Positions 24,601-31,000 of a stretch of DNA of 64,000 nucleotides are shown here, in pieces. The DNA comes from Incurvaria masculella. Lineage: Eukaryota; Arthropoda; Insecta; Lepidoptera; Incurvariidae. Location of the stretch: the NCBI GenBank assembly GCA_946894095.1, contig OX335659.1:9369501-9433500 (forward strand), read 5' to 3'. The notes beneath the pieces were generated by a model. The model saw only the letters and a program-made list of their open reading frames with translations. It was not told where the DNA came from and ran no database searches. Position 1 is the stretch's first letter; each line of letters opens with the position of its first letter. The translations under genes and the position numbers were made by a program.

Positions 24601-26405
24601 TGGATTCAGGATTCGAGCCCAGTCCGCGAGTCGTTCAGAGAACAAGGATAATGAGTCCTCGTCTGTCGGCCTACTATCAGCAAAGAAATGCAAGTGGAAA
24701 ATACTCGGGGAAGTCAGACAGTCGCATTCCCATTCGAAAACCAGGAGACAAGTACGCCGTAGACATGAAGTCTGTGACTCAGCGAATACAAACAAATATG
24801 AGAAGGTAACGACACGCATACAAACACGTATCCCTATTTTTAGGGGTCCGTACCCAAAGGGTGAAAACGGAACCCTATTACGGAACCGGAGTCCGTCCGT
24901 CCGTCCGTCCGTTCGTCCGTCCGTCCGTCCGTCCGTCCGTCCGTCCGTCTGTCACAGGACTGTATCTCATGAACCGTAATAGGTAGGCAGGCTGCTGAAA
25001 TTTTCACAGAGCGTGTATTTATATTGCCGCTATAACAACAAATAGGTAAAATAAAAAATAATAAAAATTAAAAATTCCATACAAAAAAACGTGATTTTTT
25101 CTGTGTTCAATCTTGTACGATGGTACGGAACCCTTCGTGTGCGAGTCCGACTCGCACTTGGCCGGTTTTTTCTTTCGAACTTTCTTTGTTCTCTCGTCTT
25201 AAATATTTTTTATTGTTTTAAGGTACTACTGCGAAAGAAAAATCTTTCAACATCTCCTTGAATTGAAGAGGCTTCAAATTCGCTCAAGCAAGGCAAACGA
25301 AGCCGTCTTCGTTAAGCGAGCCATCGACGAGTATAATGGCTCAAGTCTCGCAAGCGTTGGAAACGGACCTTACAGCAGCCCCGACTTCACCTTCAGTAGT
25401 TTCGAGAAGTTTCTCTACGACTCCTTGAGAAAGCTGCAGAAGAGTGGCAAGAGGCACCTGGACAAGCTCCCAGAAAAGCCGATGGAGTTTGACTACGGAG
25501 AAAGAGAGCTCTACAAAATGAGCTCGATTCCAGACAACCCATGTCTCTGCACTACCAAAACACACCGTTGTTTTCACGCTGTGCACGCATATACCGGCGT
25601 GCCATGCTCCGCTTACAGTAAGTGCAACATTATCTACCTACATAACAGTTGACAGTTCATTTTGCAATAAAATGTTAATTGATTCTATTCTTGAGGCTGC
25701 ACTATCAATAATGTCTAATAAGTGTGGCCACAAAAAAACATGTGCGTATATACTGCTCGGGACAAACCGAGTCCTTCACCTTTCAAGCGCCAGCGGCTGC
25801 GCAGAAACCAAATCCGATATAGTTTTATTACTGCGCAGCCTCTGCAAAGGGCTGAAGGGGAAGGACTCGGTTCCTTCCGGGCTGTACTACTCCTTCAGTA
25901 AAAGTGCAACATTATGTGTTAAAAAATCATTCCGATTCCATTCGATTTCTAGCTTTGGTACAAATGTGTTGTTTATTTAATACATTGTTATTATATAAAC
26001 GAAAACAGCTCAATCGTTAGAAGAGGAATTAGACTGTGCTGGTTTCCTTACGGTGCCTCGGCAAACTTTGCGTTATTATTAGTACAGGCGCCTTATTACA
26101 TACTTTCGTGTATGCTATTTGCAGTACCCCAGAAGCTGAACCACCACACGATGCAAAAACCTTCCAACTCCAAGACGAGCTTCCTGCCGAAGATCGACAG
26201 CAAGTCCGGGAAGGCGCACGCGCACGTGCGTCTCGAGGTGTCGCACGGCTCGGAGCGACAGCTCATCGCGCTGCCAGCCGACAAGTTGGAGAAGAACAAA
26301 CGTTACTATGTCACCTTCACGGTTAAGGGGTCTAATCCGGCTTCGGACAATGACAACCCTAGCAAAAGTAACGACAGCACTCAACGTAATGCTAAAAGCG
26401 TTTAG
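3354..26405 (+). CDS. Ankyrin-repeat protein gene, 8 exons, 1497 aa (complete)
   Basis: Exons read from splice signals and frame: 3354-3605, 11353-11626, 19054-19187, 19766-19938, 21459-21724, 22087-24805, 25223-25617, 26125-26405. Lengths sum to 4494 nt, exactly 1498 codons, and every junction keeps phase (for example T-V-C-G across exons 2/3 and R-D-G-L-T across 4/5). The protein has about ten ankyrin repeats (residues ~60-470; motifs such as DGLTPLHLAV, NGCTALHYAV, DGRTPLHVAA), then a long polar, probably disordered region with KKRK/SSSS tracts, then a conserved-looking C-terminal part with CLCTTKTHRCFHAVHAYTGV. No transmembrane segment or enzyme motif is visible. Ankyrin repeats normally bind other proteins, so an intracellular scaffold role is likely. 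The repeat order recalls inversin-like proteins, but I do not recognise the gene and assign no symbol. Confidence 0.88.
3606..4706 (+). other. Start of ankyrin intron 1, no element recognised
   Basis: AT-rich intron. A diverged stretch at about 4260-4440 resembles 8470-8640 (shared cattgtccattggc-like and cctaacg...ccctacc segments), so it is probably an old unclassified repeat. Confidence 0.45.
4785..6829 (-). mobile_element. 5'-truncated CR1/Jockey-type LINE, interrupted by mariner
   Basis: The minus-strand frame 6829-6328 encodes the C-terminus of a LINE reverse transcriptase protein (HSLKRLQYFLPIQTK, LLPLLDYADTYYLD, LERLQNVCIRFIYGLRKFDH, LPIRYRRDCHIL), closely matching the C-terminus of the 974-aa ORF at 42433-45357. 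Its 3' UTR continues at 5088-4785. The last residues of the open frame (GRGKSLFAL) come from the mariner end, not the LINE. Confidence 0.75.
5089..6327 (-). pseudogene. Mariner transposon with decayed transposase
   Basis: The left inverted repeat (aggttggggaaaaagtttct at 5090) has a diverged partner at 6301-6326 (tgcgaaaagactttttcccc). The transposase reads on the minus strand from about 6147, with [19 protein letters not shown] and [13 protein letters not shown], the mariner D,D34D signature. It is broken: a frame break near the N-terminus (at IRYI), loss of WVPHE before LTERNLMN, and a missing segment before [11 protein letters not shown]. It lies at a TA inside the LINE (AACA-TA-TTTAAG reconstructs the empty site). 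Compare the copy at 56116-57186. Confidence 0.85.
6947..6982. repeat. (GACG)n microsatellite
   Basis: Imperfect GACG tetranucleotide run inside the lepidopteran repeat. Confidence 0.85.
7017..7992 (+). other. Intron 1 segment with a dispersed repeat
   Basis: No coding frame is credible. The stretch 7296-7396 (tcagttgcatttcgtaccat, actggtatatttcagttcac) recurs at 32084-32170, so it is part of a dispersed repeat of unknown class. The rest is unassigned. Confidence 0.5.
7993..8180. mobile_element. Foldback MITE with perfect 19-bp inverted ends
   Basis: The left end TTCCTGGAATTCCGTAATC is exactly the reverse complement of the right end at 8162-8180. The interior also has nested inverted segments (aaaccgctttcaaagcggtttt). 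Relatives lie at 17255-17415 and, degenerate, 18386-18512. Confidence 0.75.
8630..8830 (+). mobile_element. Short element with tRNA-Leu-like head (copy 1)
   Basis: Contains a T arm CTGG-TTCGGGT-CCAG (8663-8677) and an anticodon arm ATACC-CGCGAAT-GGTAT (8640-8656). The D arm is damaged here but intact in the copy at 30867. Downstream body: ttgcagtaaattcgtaaagt, cttgcttcaaggtcgattat, gcgacgtacatgcttagtac. Confidence 0.6.
8991..9110 (+). mobile_element. tRNA-Leu-like element (copy 2, 5' part)
   Basis: gcgaaattggttagtcgc is followed by aatacccgcgaatggtatg and tcgggtccagccttgcag, as in copy 1, and then breaks into an (AAT)n run. The matching 3' part lies at 9446-9520, suggesting that 9111-9445 is an insertion. 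Confidence 0.55.
9108..9136. repeat. (AAT)n microsatellite
   Basis: About nine consecutive AAT/TAA units. Confidence 0.9.
9446..9520 (+). mobile_element. tRNA-Leu-like element, 3' fragment
   Basis: cttgctttacggtcgattat and gcgacgtacatgcttagtac match the body of copy 1 at 8750-8812. Confidence 0.55.
9736..9800 (+). mobile_element. SINE body fragment
   Basis: aaggtcctggcatgccacct and ttccttcgggaatgtgg, then a shortened ccatccat, match the 3' half of the common SINE body. Confidence 0.6.
9801..10139. other. Intron segment with a C-rich tract
   Basis: A C-rich, almost purine-free tract spans about 9906-10020 (repeated ccacccc/cgccc). No gene. Confidence 0.5.
10140..10563 (+). mobile_element. 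SINE, tRNA-type head (reference copy B)
   Basis: Best preserved copy. The A box TGGCCTAGTGG is at 10150-10160 and the B box GGTTCGATACC at 10193-10203, the right spacing for an internal Pol III promoter. The body follows (ctccatggttcggaatccat, cgggttggtaccatcgcatt, aaggtcctggcatggcacct), then the end ggtcgcat and an A-rich tail to about 10563. Confidence 0.9.
10564..11352 (+). other. End of ankyrin intron 1
   Basis: AT-rich. A similar motif in opposite orientation (atctgtgtctacatg near 10888, gcatgcagacacagatat near 11020) suggests a loose inverted repeat. No coding support before the acceptor at 11351. Confidence 0.45.
11353..21724 (+). CDS. Ankyrin gene exons 2-5 (central ankyrin repeats)
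   Basis: Exon 2 (11353-11626, ends phase 1), exon 3 (19054-19187), exon 4 (19766-19938, ends phase 2) and exon 5 (21459-21724, ends phase 1) encode consecutive ankyrin repeats with typical TPLHLAV, YPLHYAAQ, APLLWAAS, TALHCAAS and TALHYAV cores. All acceptors end in AG and all donors are GT: ggttt, gtagcg, gtatgt, gtaatg. The exons are very GC-rich within AT-rich introns. Exon 4 is followed by five degenerate 147-bp copies of its 3' part, each keeping the GTATGT donor; the copies carry an in-frame TGA in the ankyrin frame, so I use only the first donor at 19939. Confidence 0.85.
11706..11736. repeat. (TTTA)n microsatellite
   Basis: Run of TTTA/TTAT units just inside ankyrin intron 2. Confidence 0.8.
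11737..14272 (+). other. Ankyrin intron 2, first part
   Basis: No convincing gene or complete element. A CG-containing patch (~12180-12720) with repeated gcgattacg/gtaatcgc words stands out from the AT-rich flanks but has no supported coding frame. Confidence 0.45.
14273..14640 (+). mobile_element. SINE with 5S rRNA-derived head (copy C)
   Basis: An A-box-like TGGCCCAGTGG at the 5' end is followed by 5S rRNA-like sequence: ccgaagttaagcaacg (14316-14331) and ggatgggtgacc (14351-14362), which match the internal control region of eukaryotic 5S genes. From ggttcggattccacg onward the body, 3' end and A tail are those of the tRNA-headed SINE (compare 10140-10563). Confidence 0.85.
14641..15937 (+). 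other. Ankyrin intron 2, middle
   Basis: AT-rich with a small GC-richer patch (~14850-14940) and T- and AT-rich runs near 15535-15570 and 15735-15760. No gene seen. Confidence 0.45.
15938..16050 (-). mobile_element. Degenerate SINE body fragment
   Basis: gctgcttcgatcatcgttca and tccaatgtgattgtaccca resemble the SINE segment around 490-530, in the same orientation as copy A. Confidence 0.45.
16761..16882 (-). mobile_element. tRNA-Leu-like element (minus-strand copy)
   Basis: On the minus strand it reads ggtagcgaaattggcagaca, caatacccgcgaatagtat, ggttcgggtccagccttg, the same head as copies at 8630 and 30867. The anticodon and T arms are recognisable. It ends in a short inverted segment (gagctactttacggtagctc). 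Confidence 0.6.
17255..17415. mobile_element. Foldback MITE, same family as 7993-8180
   Basis: Ends TTCTTGGAATTCCGTGC and (reverse complement) TTCTTGGAATTCCGTGCGC are inverted repeats. Internal words gaatctttccg and gattcctgattc are shared with the family. Confidence 0.65.
17455..17830. mobile_element. Fragment of the TTAA-flanked MITE family
   Basis: Words such as ataaggtccgagagttc, tgcgcactatatgcaataat, ctcacggagcctgtcttttt and cagagcacaatagcacg match, in order, the interior of the elements at 29124-29620 and 37864-38407. Both termini are missing. Confidence 0.6.
17980..18145. other. GC- and G-rich patch in ankyrin intron 2
   Basis: A short G-rich block (including a run of nine or more G near 18100) is open in several frames on both strands only because it lacks A and T. 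No homology or splice support for an exon. Confidence 0.4.
18386..18512. mobile_element. Degenerate foldback MITE
   Basis: ctgggaatcaggagtctttc at one end and cctgagcagggaatttccag at the other resemble the ends of the 17255-17415 element. Confidence 0.4.
18598..18986 (-). mobile_element. SINE, tRNA-type head (copy D)
   Basis: Minus-strand copy with T run at its low end, the common body (ccatgccaggaccttccctt etc., on the plus strand) and the head ending at aggctacgaaccgctc. It ends 68 bp before ankyrin exon 3. Confidence 0.85.
19526..19592. repeat. Short 41-bp tandem duplication
   Basis: gtggtcgcacagctacatat occurs twice, 41 bp apart, in ankyrin intron 3. Confidence 0.7.
19939..20692 (+). 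repeat. 147-bp tandem array of ankyrin exon-4 tails
   Basis: Five successive 147-bp units (donor GT at 19939, 20086, 20233, 20380, 20527, 20674). Each unit has a 29-nt piece (gtatgtgcagcggacggtag...) followed by an internally deleted copy of exon 4 (ggtcgtggcactgcgctgga joined to gtgggccgcgtccgccggct) and its GTATGT donor. The units are nearly identical; the last differs slightly. An in-frame TGA follows ggaggtgttg in each copy. The long open frames on both strands here arise only because 147 is a multiple of 3. Confidence 0.9.
20860..21300 (+). pseudogene. LINE reverse-transcriptase C-terminal fragment
   Basis: Translation gives NPMYVTYINRLERI, then a stop, then QKFVKALDHRTGHDI, SLRYQIPSVHSRRYQLDAII, NNRADSPYLLENICFRVQRR and STSNYNTHFHEINLFLNS. 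This is the pattern of the C-terminus of Jockey/R1-type reverse transcriptase proteins. It is a 5'-truncated relic in ankyrin intron 4. Confidence 0.7.
22087..24805 (+). CDS. Ankyrin gene exon 6 (last repeats and long disordered region)
   Basis: This 2719-nt exon begins after a tttcag acceptor, completing the glycine codon begun in exon 5, and ends before GTAACG at 24806. It encodes the last ankyrin repeats (GDLPLHEAVASGRRDLVKWL, DGRTPLHVAAS, LTPLDCATSRGYRTTAKYL) and then about 780 residues rich in Lys, Ser, Asp, Glu and Asn, including RDKKKYKKHRKRSKRKSSSS and many SxK/RS pairs, likely disordered with many phosphorylation sites. Base composition is ordinary, unlike the GC-rich exons 1-5. The open frame reads through the donor to TAA at 24807, but splicing to exon 7 restores a conserved-looking continuation. 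Confidence 0.88.
24841..25171 (-). mobile_element. Lepidopteran GTCC-microsatellite repeat (unsplit copy)
   Basis: Runs from gggtccgtacccaaagggt through a (GTCC)n array (24891-24949), tctcatgaaccgtaataggt, gccgctataacaacaaatag and ggaacccttcgtgtgcgag to ctcgcacttggccggttttt. It begins only 35 bp after the exon-6 donor. It serves as the intact reference for the element split at 4707-7016. Confidence 0.8.
25223..26405 (+). CDS. Ankyrin gene exons 7-8 (C-terminal domain and stop)
   Basis: Exon 7 (25223-25617) joins exon 6 inside an Arg codon and encodes a helical stretch (YYCERKIFQHLLELKRLQIR) followed by a Cys/His-containing motif (NPCLCTTKTHRCFHAV). It ends at GTAAGT with phase 1. Exon 8 (26125-26405) starts after tttgcag and encodes a basic segment with VRLEVSHGSERQLIALP and KRYYVTFTVKG, stopping at TAG 26403-26405. 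The Cys/His cluster might bind metal, but that is a guess. Intron 7 holds a 108-bp hairpin. Confidence 0.82.
25765..25872. repeat. Imperfect inverted repeat (hairpin) in ankyrin intron 7
   Basis: The outer 13 bp (AACCGAGTCCTTC with GAAGGACTCGGTT) and inner 10 bp (GGCTGCGCAG with CTGCGCAGCC) pair, with an imperfect middle and a 26-nt loop. It could be a small foldback element or a structured RNA. I cannot tell which. Confidence 0.65.
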
Positions 26406-26437
26406 GGATAATGTGTTCTGCAACTATCGAGTAATTC

Positions 26438-26700
26438 AGTACGAGGGGCGATCGAAACTGATTCGTATGGCGGCAGCGTAGCCATGTATTAGTGTAAATA
26501 CACGGATGGTAGTTAGTTCACTTGCGAGTTCGGGACGCGCAACTTCGAATGTTCGTTCACTAACTAAATAGCGCCCTGTGAAGTTCTTACGTGTTATTAC
26601 GTGCCGTTAGAACTCGGGAATATCATCAGTAGCAAGCGAATTCGTAAGTGAACTGGCTGGCCGGCGCTACACGAATTAGTTCGGTCGCCACTCCCGTCCT
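26438..26700 (+). repeat. Dispersed ~260-bp repeat (copy 1)
   Basis: Words gcgatcgaaactgattcgta, tatggcggcagcgtagccat, caacttcgaatgttcg, gttcttacgt and tagcaagcgaattcgtaag recur, in order and reverse-complemented, at 48225-48482. The class is unknown. It lies in the likely 3' UTR or flank of the ankyrin gene. Confidence 0.65.
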
Positions 26701-28004
26701 TCTTTAATCGCTGTCTACAAAAGTACGCCCAAAAACGTTACAAAATGAATGAACGTGAGATCCCAGCTAGATTTTCGTTGTGTGGATTTTAAATCTATCA
26801 TTTACCGAAAATAATTCATTCCAACCTTTACAGATGCTACGATTCTGTATAGTCATGTTGTTTGTGTATTGTGCACACTTTCATTTTCGCACACACACAA
26901 CGAGTCGCGCGCGATAAAGATGCAAGAGTGGCTGAAAGAAATGCAAATTATATTCACCATTTTACAGCAACGTGTTACATCTATCAATCTGAATCGTCAC
27001 TGCGCGCCGGTCGCGAGGCGGCCGCGTGCGCGCCTCGTTCGGTCGACTCCTCTTAGGGTTGCCTCCTCAGGACTGACACCAATCTGCTAACATGCGCGTA
27101 TTCGACATTAGATTATACTATGGGTTCATTTCATTACGTAGTCCTCTCTGAAAAATGCTCGGCAACCACGAGCTGAGTGTTTCTTTTCGTGTCTCAAGTC
27201 CATTTGTATTTAACGTTCTTGGGTACACATTATACTTGTATACAATATCATAAGTCTTCAATTTCTAAGTATGTACCTGGTAGACCACAAATAATAGTTA
27301 AGAAAAATATCTCATGGTGGAAAGGCTTTTCCTTGTGTGACCGATACGGTTAGTTTTATTGAAGAGCAGCTTTAAAGAATATTGTAAGGATTCTCGAATC
27401 AGGTCAATCCTCTATGTTTATGTATTGTAGCATTGTTGTTTACGTATGTGTGCAAGGAAAATTTAAAAGTTCCGTCCAAAAAGTGCCTGATTAATTCGAA
27501 TCTATATGTAGAAAGGCCAGATATTTGTAGTCTTCCTTGAAGTGGAAAAAAATATTCATAAAATGTACTTAATGCATGTAAAGTTCAATGAATTCCTAGC
27601 ACGGAATAAGAAAAAAAAACGAACGCACCAAATAGTCGTTGTAATTATTTTGTGATATTAAAATTATTATTTTCGATAAACTTGTTTTATTTATGCCGCA
27701 CATGTCACATAATGAGAATATAAAGTACCTCCAGCTAACGAATTGAAAATATGTAATTATACATGTATTAAAAAATGTTCATAACATATTATATAGGATT
27801 CAAATAAAAAAAGGAAAAAAAAAAACTATTTACAGGATGTTCACGTGACATTTTTTTGCATTGGTTTCATGAATTCGTTTTTATGAAGCAAAATATGATA
27901 AACGACATCTCGAGTTAATAATTATATTACTTTTAATAACACTCCAGCGCCCACGAACTACTAACAACAGTAACAATATAAATTATATAATGAGCTTAAC
28001 GATC
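26701..28004. other. Intergenic region between convergent genes
   Basis: No credible gene. Candidate poly(A) signals for the + gene are ATTAAA near 27656 and AATAAA near 27802; for the - gene, ATTAAA near 27929 and AATAAA at 27686-27691 (minus strand). If these are used, the two transcripts overlap at their 3' ends. Confidence 0.4.
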
Positions 28005-31000
28005 TCAGACTCCTAGCAGGAGCGCCACGCCGGCCAGGACCCAGCGCGAGGGCTTGTCTTTGGTCTTCAAGTTGAAGGTCCACACGAACGTCGGACCTCG
28101 CAGTCTGAAATGAAAAAGGCTTGGTGATGAGGACCAAAGATGCTCAGAAAAGCTTCGCGAAATCACGCTCAGCGAGGCATCATCATACAAGCCATTTTTG
28201 CGGACTATCGCTCAGCTATCGAGCTTGTTCAAATTACGCTTGAAGACTCCCAGGTTATACGAACGAAGGAGGCAGGATGGGGAGCAGACAGTTCCATGTC
28301 CTGGCATTGCGGCAGAGAAATGAGTTTGAGAAACGCCTTCTCAAAAGCTTAATGTCAACCACGAGGTGCTCCGATTCTCTACGGCGGGTGCCTCGGATAT
28401 AGGCAGGATGAGGAGGAATAAGGGATGCAAGATCCACAGAGCTGAAATGAGGTGCCTCGATGATAACAGCTAGCAGTACTCTGGACCCACGCGTGCCACA
28501 CCTGTGAATCTCCCCTTACCACTTCAGTTTACTCTATAGGGGTGTGGAATTTTGTCACGCAATAATTTTAGCAATTTAAGTGGCCAGGCGGAGTGTACGA
28601 GCTTTGAGAGTATTTAGCTTATTCAGAATGGGAGTTCACTCAGGACGTATAATGATTCGTCCTAAGGTACATTGTGTTACCAAGATATGGAGCGGTTGAC
28701 TTTTGTTGTACTTTCTCCCATAACGATGTATTTTTTAGGCACCCATAATGAGTGGTAAAAAAAATCCCATTGCTGTGTTATCTAGCCAGCCATTTGCTAG
28801 AAAACCTAACACCAACGAAGTGGTACCTCACTAATGACCTAACCTCAATTTGATAGAGAACAATTTCCGCACGCGTAATTGTACACATCGCACAATAGTG
28901 TGAAGGTACCTGATCTTGTAGACGGGACACTCGTAGACGCTCCTGGTCTCCTGCTTGTCCTGCGTGACGGCCTTGATGAAGATGACCGGCATGACGGGGA
29001 ACAGCTCCTTCATGCGAGACTCGACGATGCTGCCGAGCGTCATGTCCCAGCGCGCGCCCTCCATGAACAGCCCATACACGTTGGCGCCCTCTCGCGGTGG
29101 AGTCCTGTCCGTACACATTTTAAGGTGGCCCAACCCGGCGGGACTAACTCATTCGCGGGCACGGTACAAAACAGGGAACTTCTCTGTTTCAAAGAAAAAG
29201 ACAGGCTCCGTGATGAGAAAGATGCAACATGTCCACAAAAAAGACAATGTGCATAGTGTATGATTTGGTAAGATTTACGAATTTTTTTATTACAAAACGA
29301 TTTATAGTTAAAAGTAAACCACCGCTGTCGTAAAATATCTAACAAAAACCAAATCTTGATTAAATAAGCTATGTCTGATGACTATCTTTTTAAGATGTTC
29401 TTACTTTATCATTGCGTAATCCACCTCCAATGTTATTGTATAAAACGCGCGAAAAATTCGAACTTTAGGACCTTATAACTTAGAAACCAAACACAATTGT
29501 ACAATGCCAACGGTCATCAGACATCTAGTAATTTTGAGCAAAATTGGGAATCTCTGACAAGAAATATGGGCGTGATCTTCTTTCCCCGTTTGTATGGGGA
29601 GTTGAGCGGGTTGGGCCACCTTAACAGTCAAGAGTGTAGTAGTTTAAACTCATCTTGTCACACGAGACTTGCTTGTAGTTTCGTGTGCATATGGGCCTCA
29701 TATGTAGTTACCGCCTTTTTATTAAGGAAGGCGGAGTGAGCTAAATTCGAGTTACACACATGTGAAGTGTCTGGAGTAGTAAGGCTCATGTGACAAGATA
29801 CGTTAAAACATCTAAATTACTCATGATTAAAACGTCTACATTATTGAGGAATCTGCTGTCGTTTTAGTAAGCTATTTTAAAATTAGCAATATATAGTTAC
29901 ATGCAGCATTGCTGCATGCTCGGATTCAGGATTTGGCTAAGATTTAAAAACCAGCATATATCGCTGGTGGCAAGAGCAAGGTTTTCGCCTAGGGAAGATT
30001 GAAATAAACAAAGCTCGTGCGACTTTCGGAACAACAACAAAAAAATAATGGGGAAATACCTGCGAAAAAGCTTGAAAGGGGGTAATTTTATGCAATTGCA
30101 TGCTTTTCTTTAAAATTGGTCGAAATAAAGTGCCCATATCGTGAATAAAGGGACGAGAATTGCCCCCCCCCCCCTCCCCGTGGGTCCGTGCCTAATTACA
30201 TTTACGTTTTTACTTTGTACTTGACGATGTGTCAGGACTATCAGGATACCTATCTCACTGAGTTTCTTGCGGACCTACCAAGTTTCCAATGCTTTATTTG
30301 ACATGCGACACAATGATAAGGTGAAAAATGAAAAATCATCGACCAGAATAAATGTGAATGGCATCGGCAACTACACAGATCCGATGATAGAAAAAAATCG
30401 ATGTGCCTACGTAAAGTCGCGGCGGAACTTCTTGGTGACGTCACAGTTGAGGCACATCTTGTCCAGTGGCCACTCGTTCTTTCGCGCAGTCTGCTGCATG
30501 ATGGCCGTCAGGAACGACTGCGGGTTGAAGAAGCCGGCGAGCCACACCGCAGGCGGTAGCTGCACACAGACACGCACGATTTGGAGAGGCTCGTAGCTCA
30601 GGGGCGCGGGGACTTCCCTTTATGCCAGAAGATGTGGATTCTTTGCCCGCCCCCTCAATGCGCCACTTTCTGTCTGAGTTTGTTTAGTCCCTTTCGTCAC
30701 GAATACGATCTGCTCGATGGATTCCATCGGGTCCATGGGTCGAAATCTCTGTAAAACCACTCGGGTTGGTAAGCGAAAAGATGGTCGAAGCACAAGTATG
30801 CATGCGTTACTTATTCTGGGACCCGGGAATTTCTGATGCTGTTCAATTCTATTGTCTAATATTATATTGGTGGCGAAATTGGTAGACGCAATATCCGCAA
30901 ATCGTATGTTTTGTTGGTTCGGGTCCAGCCTTGCAGTATATTCGTAAAAAAGTTCTTTTTACTGGGCTCTTTCTTCAATTCATGTGTCCTTGCTTCACGG

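Noticed and set aside
25672..25980. An extra ankyrin exon around 25740-25890
   Set aside because: No acceptor gives the required phase, and the sequence is explained by a hairpin; exon 7 joins exon 8 in frame without it.
28879..29263. + strand frames opposite dynein exon 46
   Set aside because: Shadows of the dynein coding sequence and MITE sequence.
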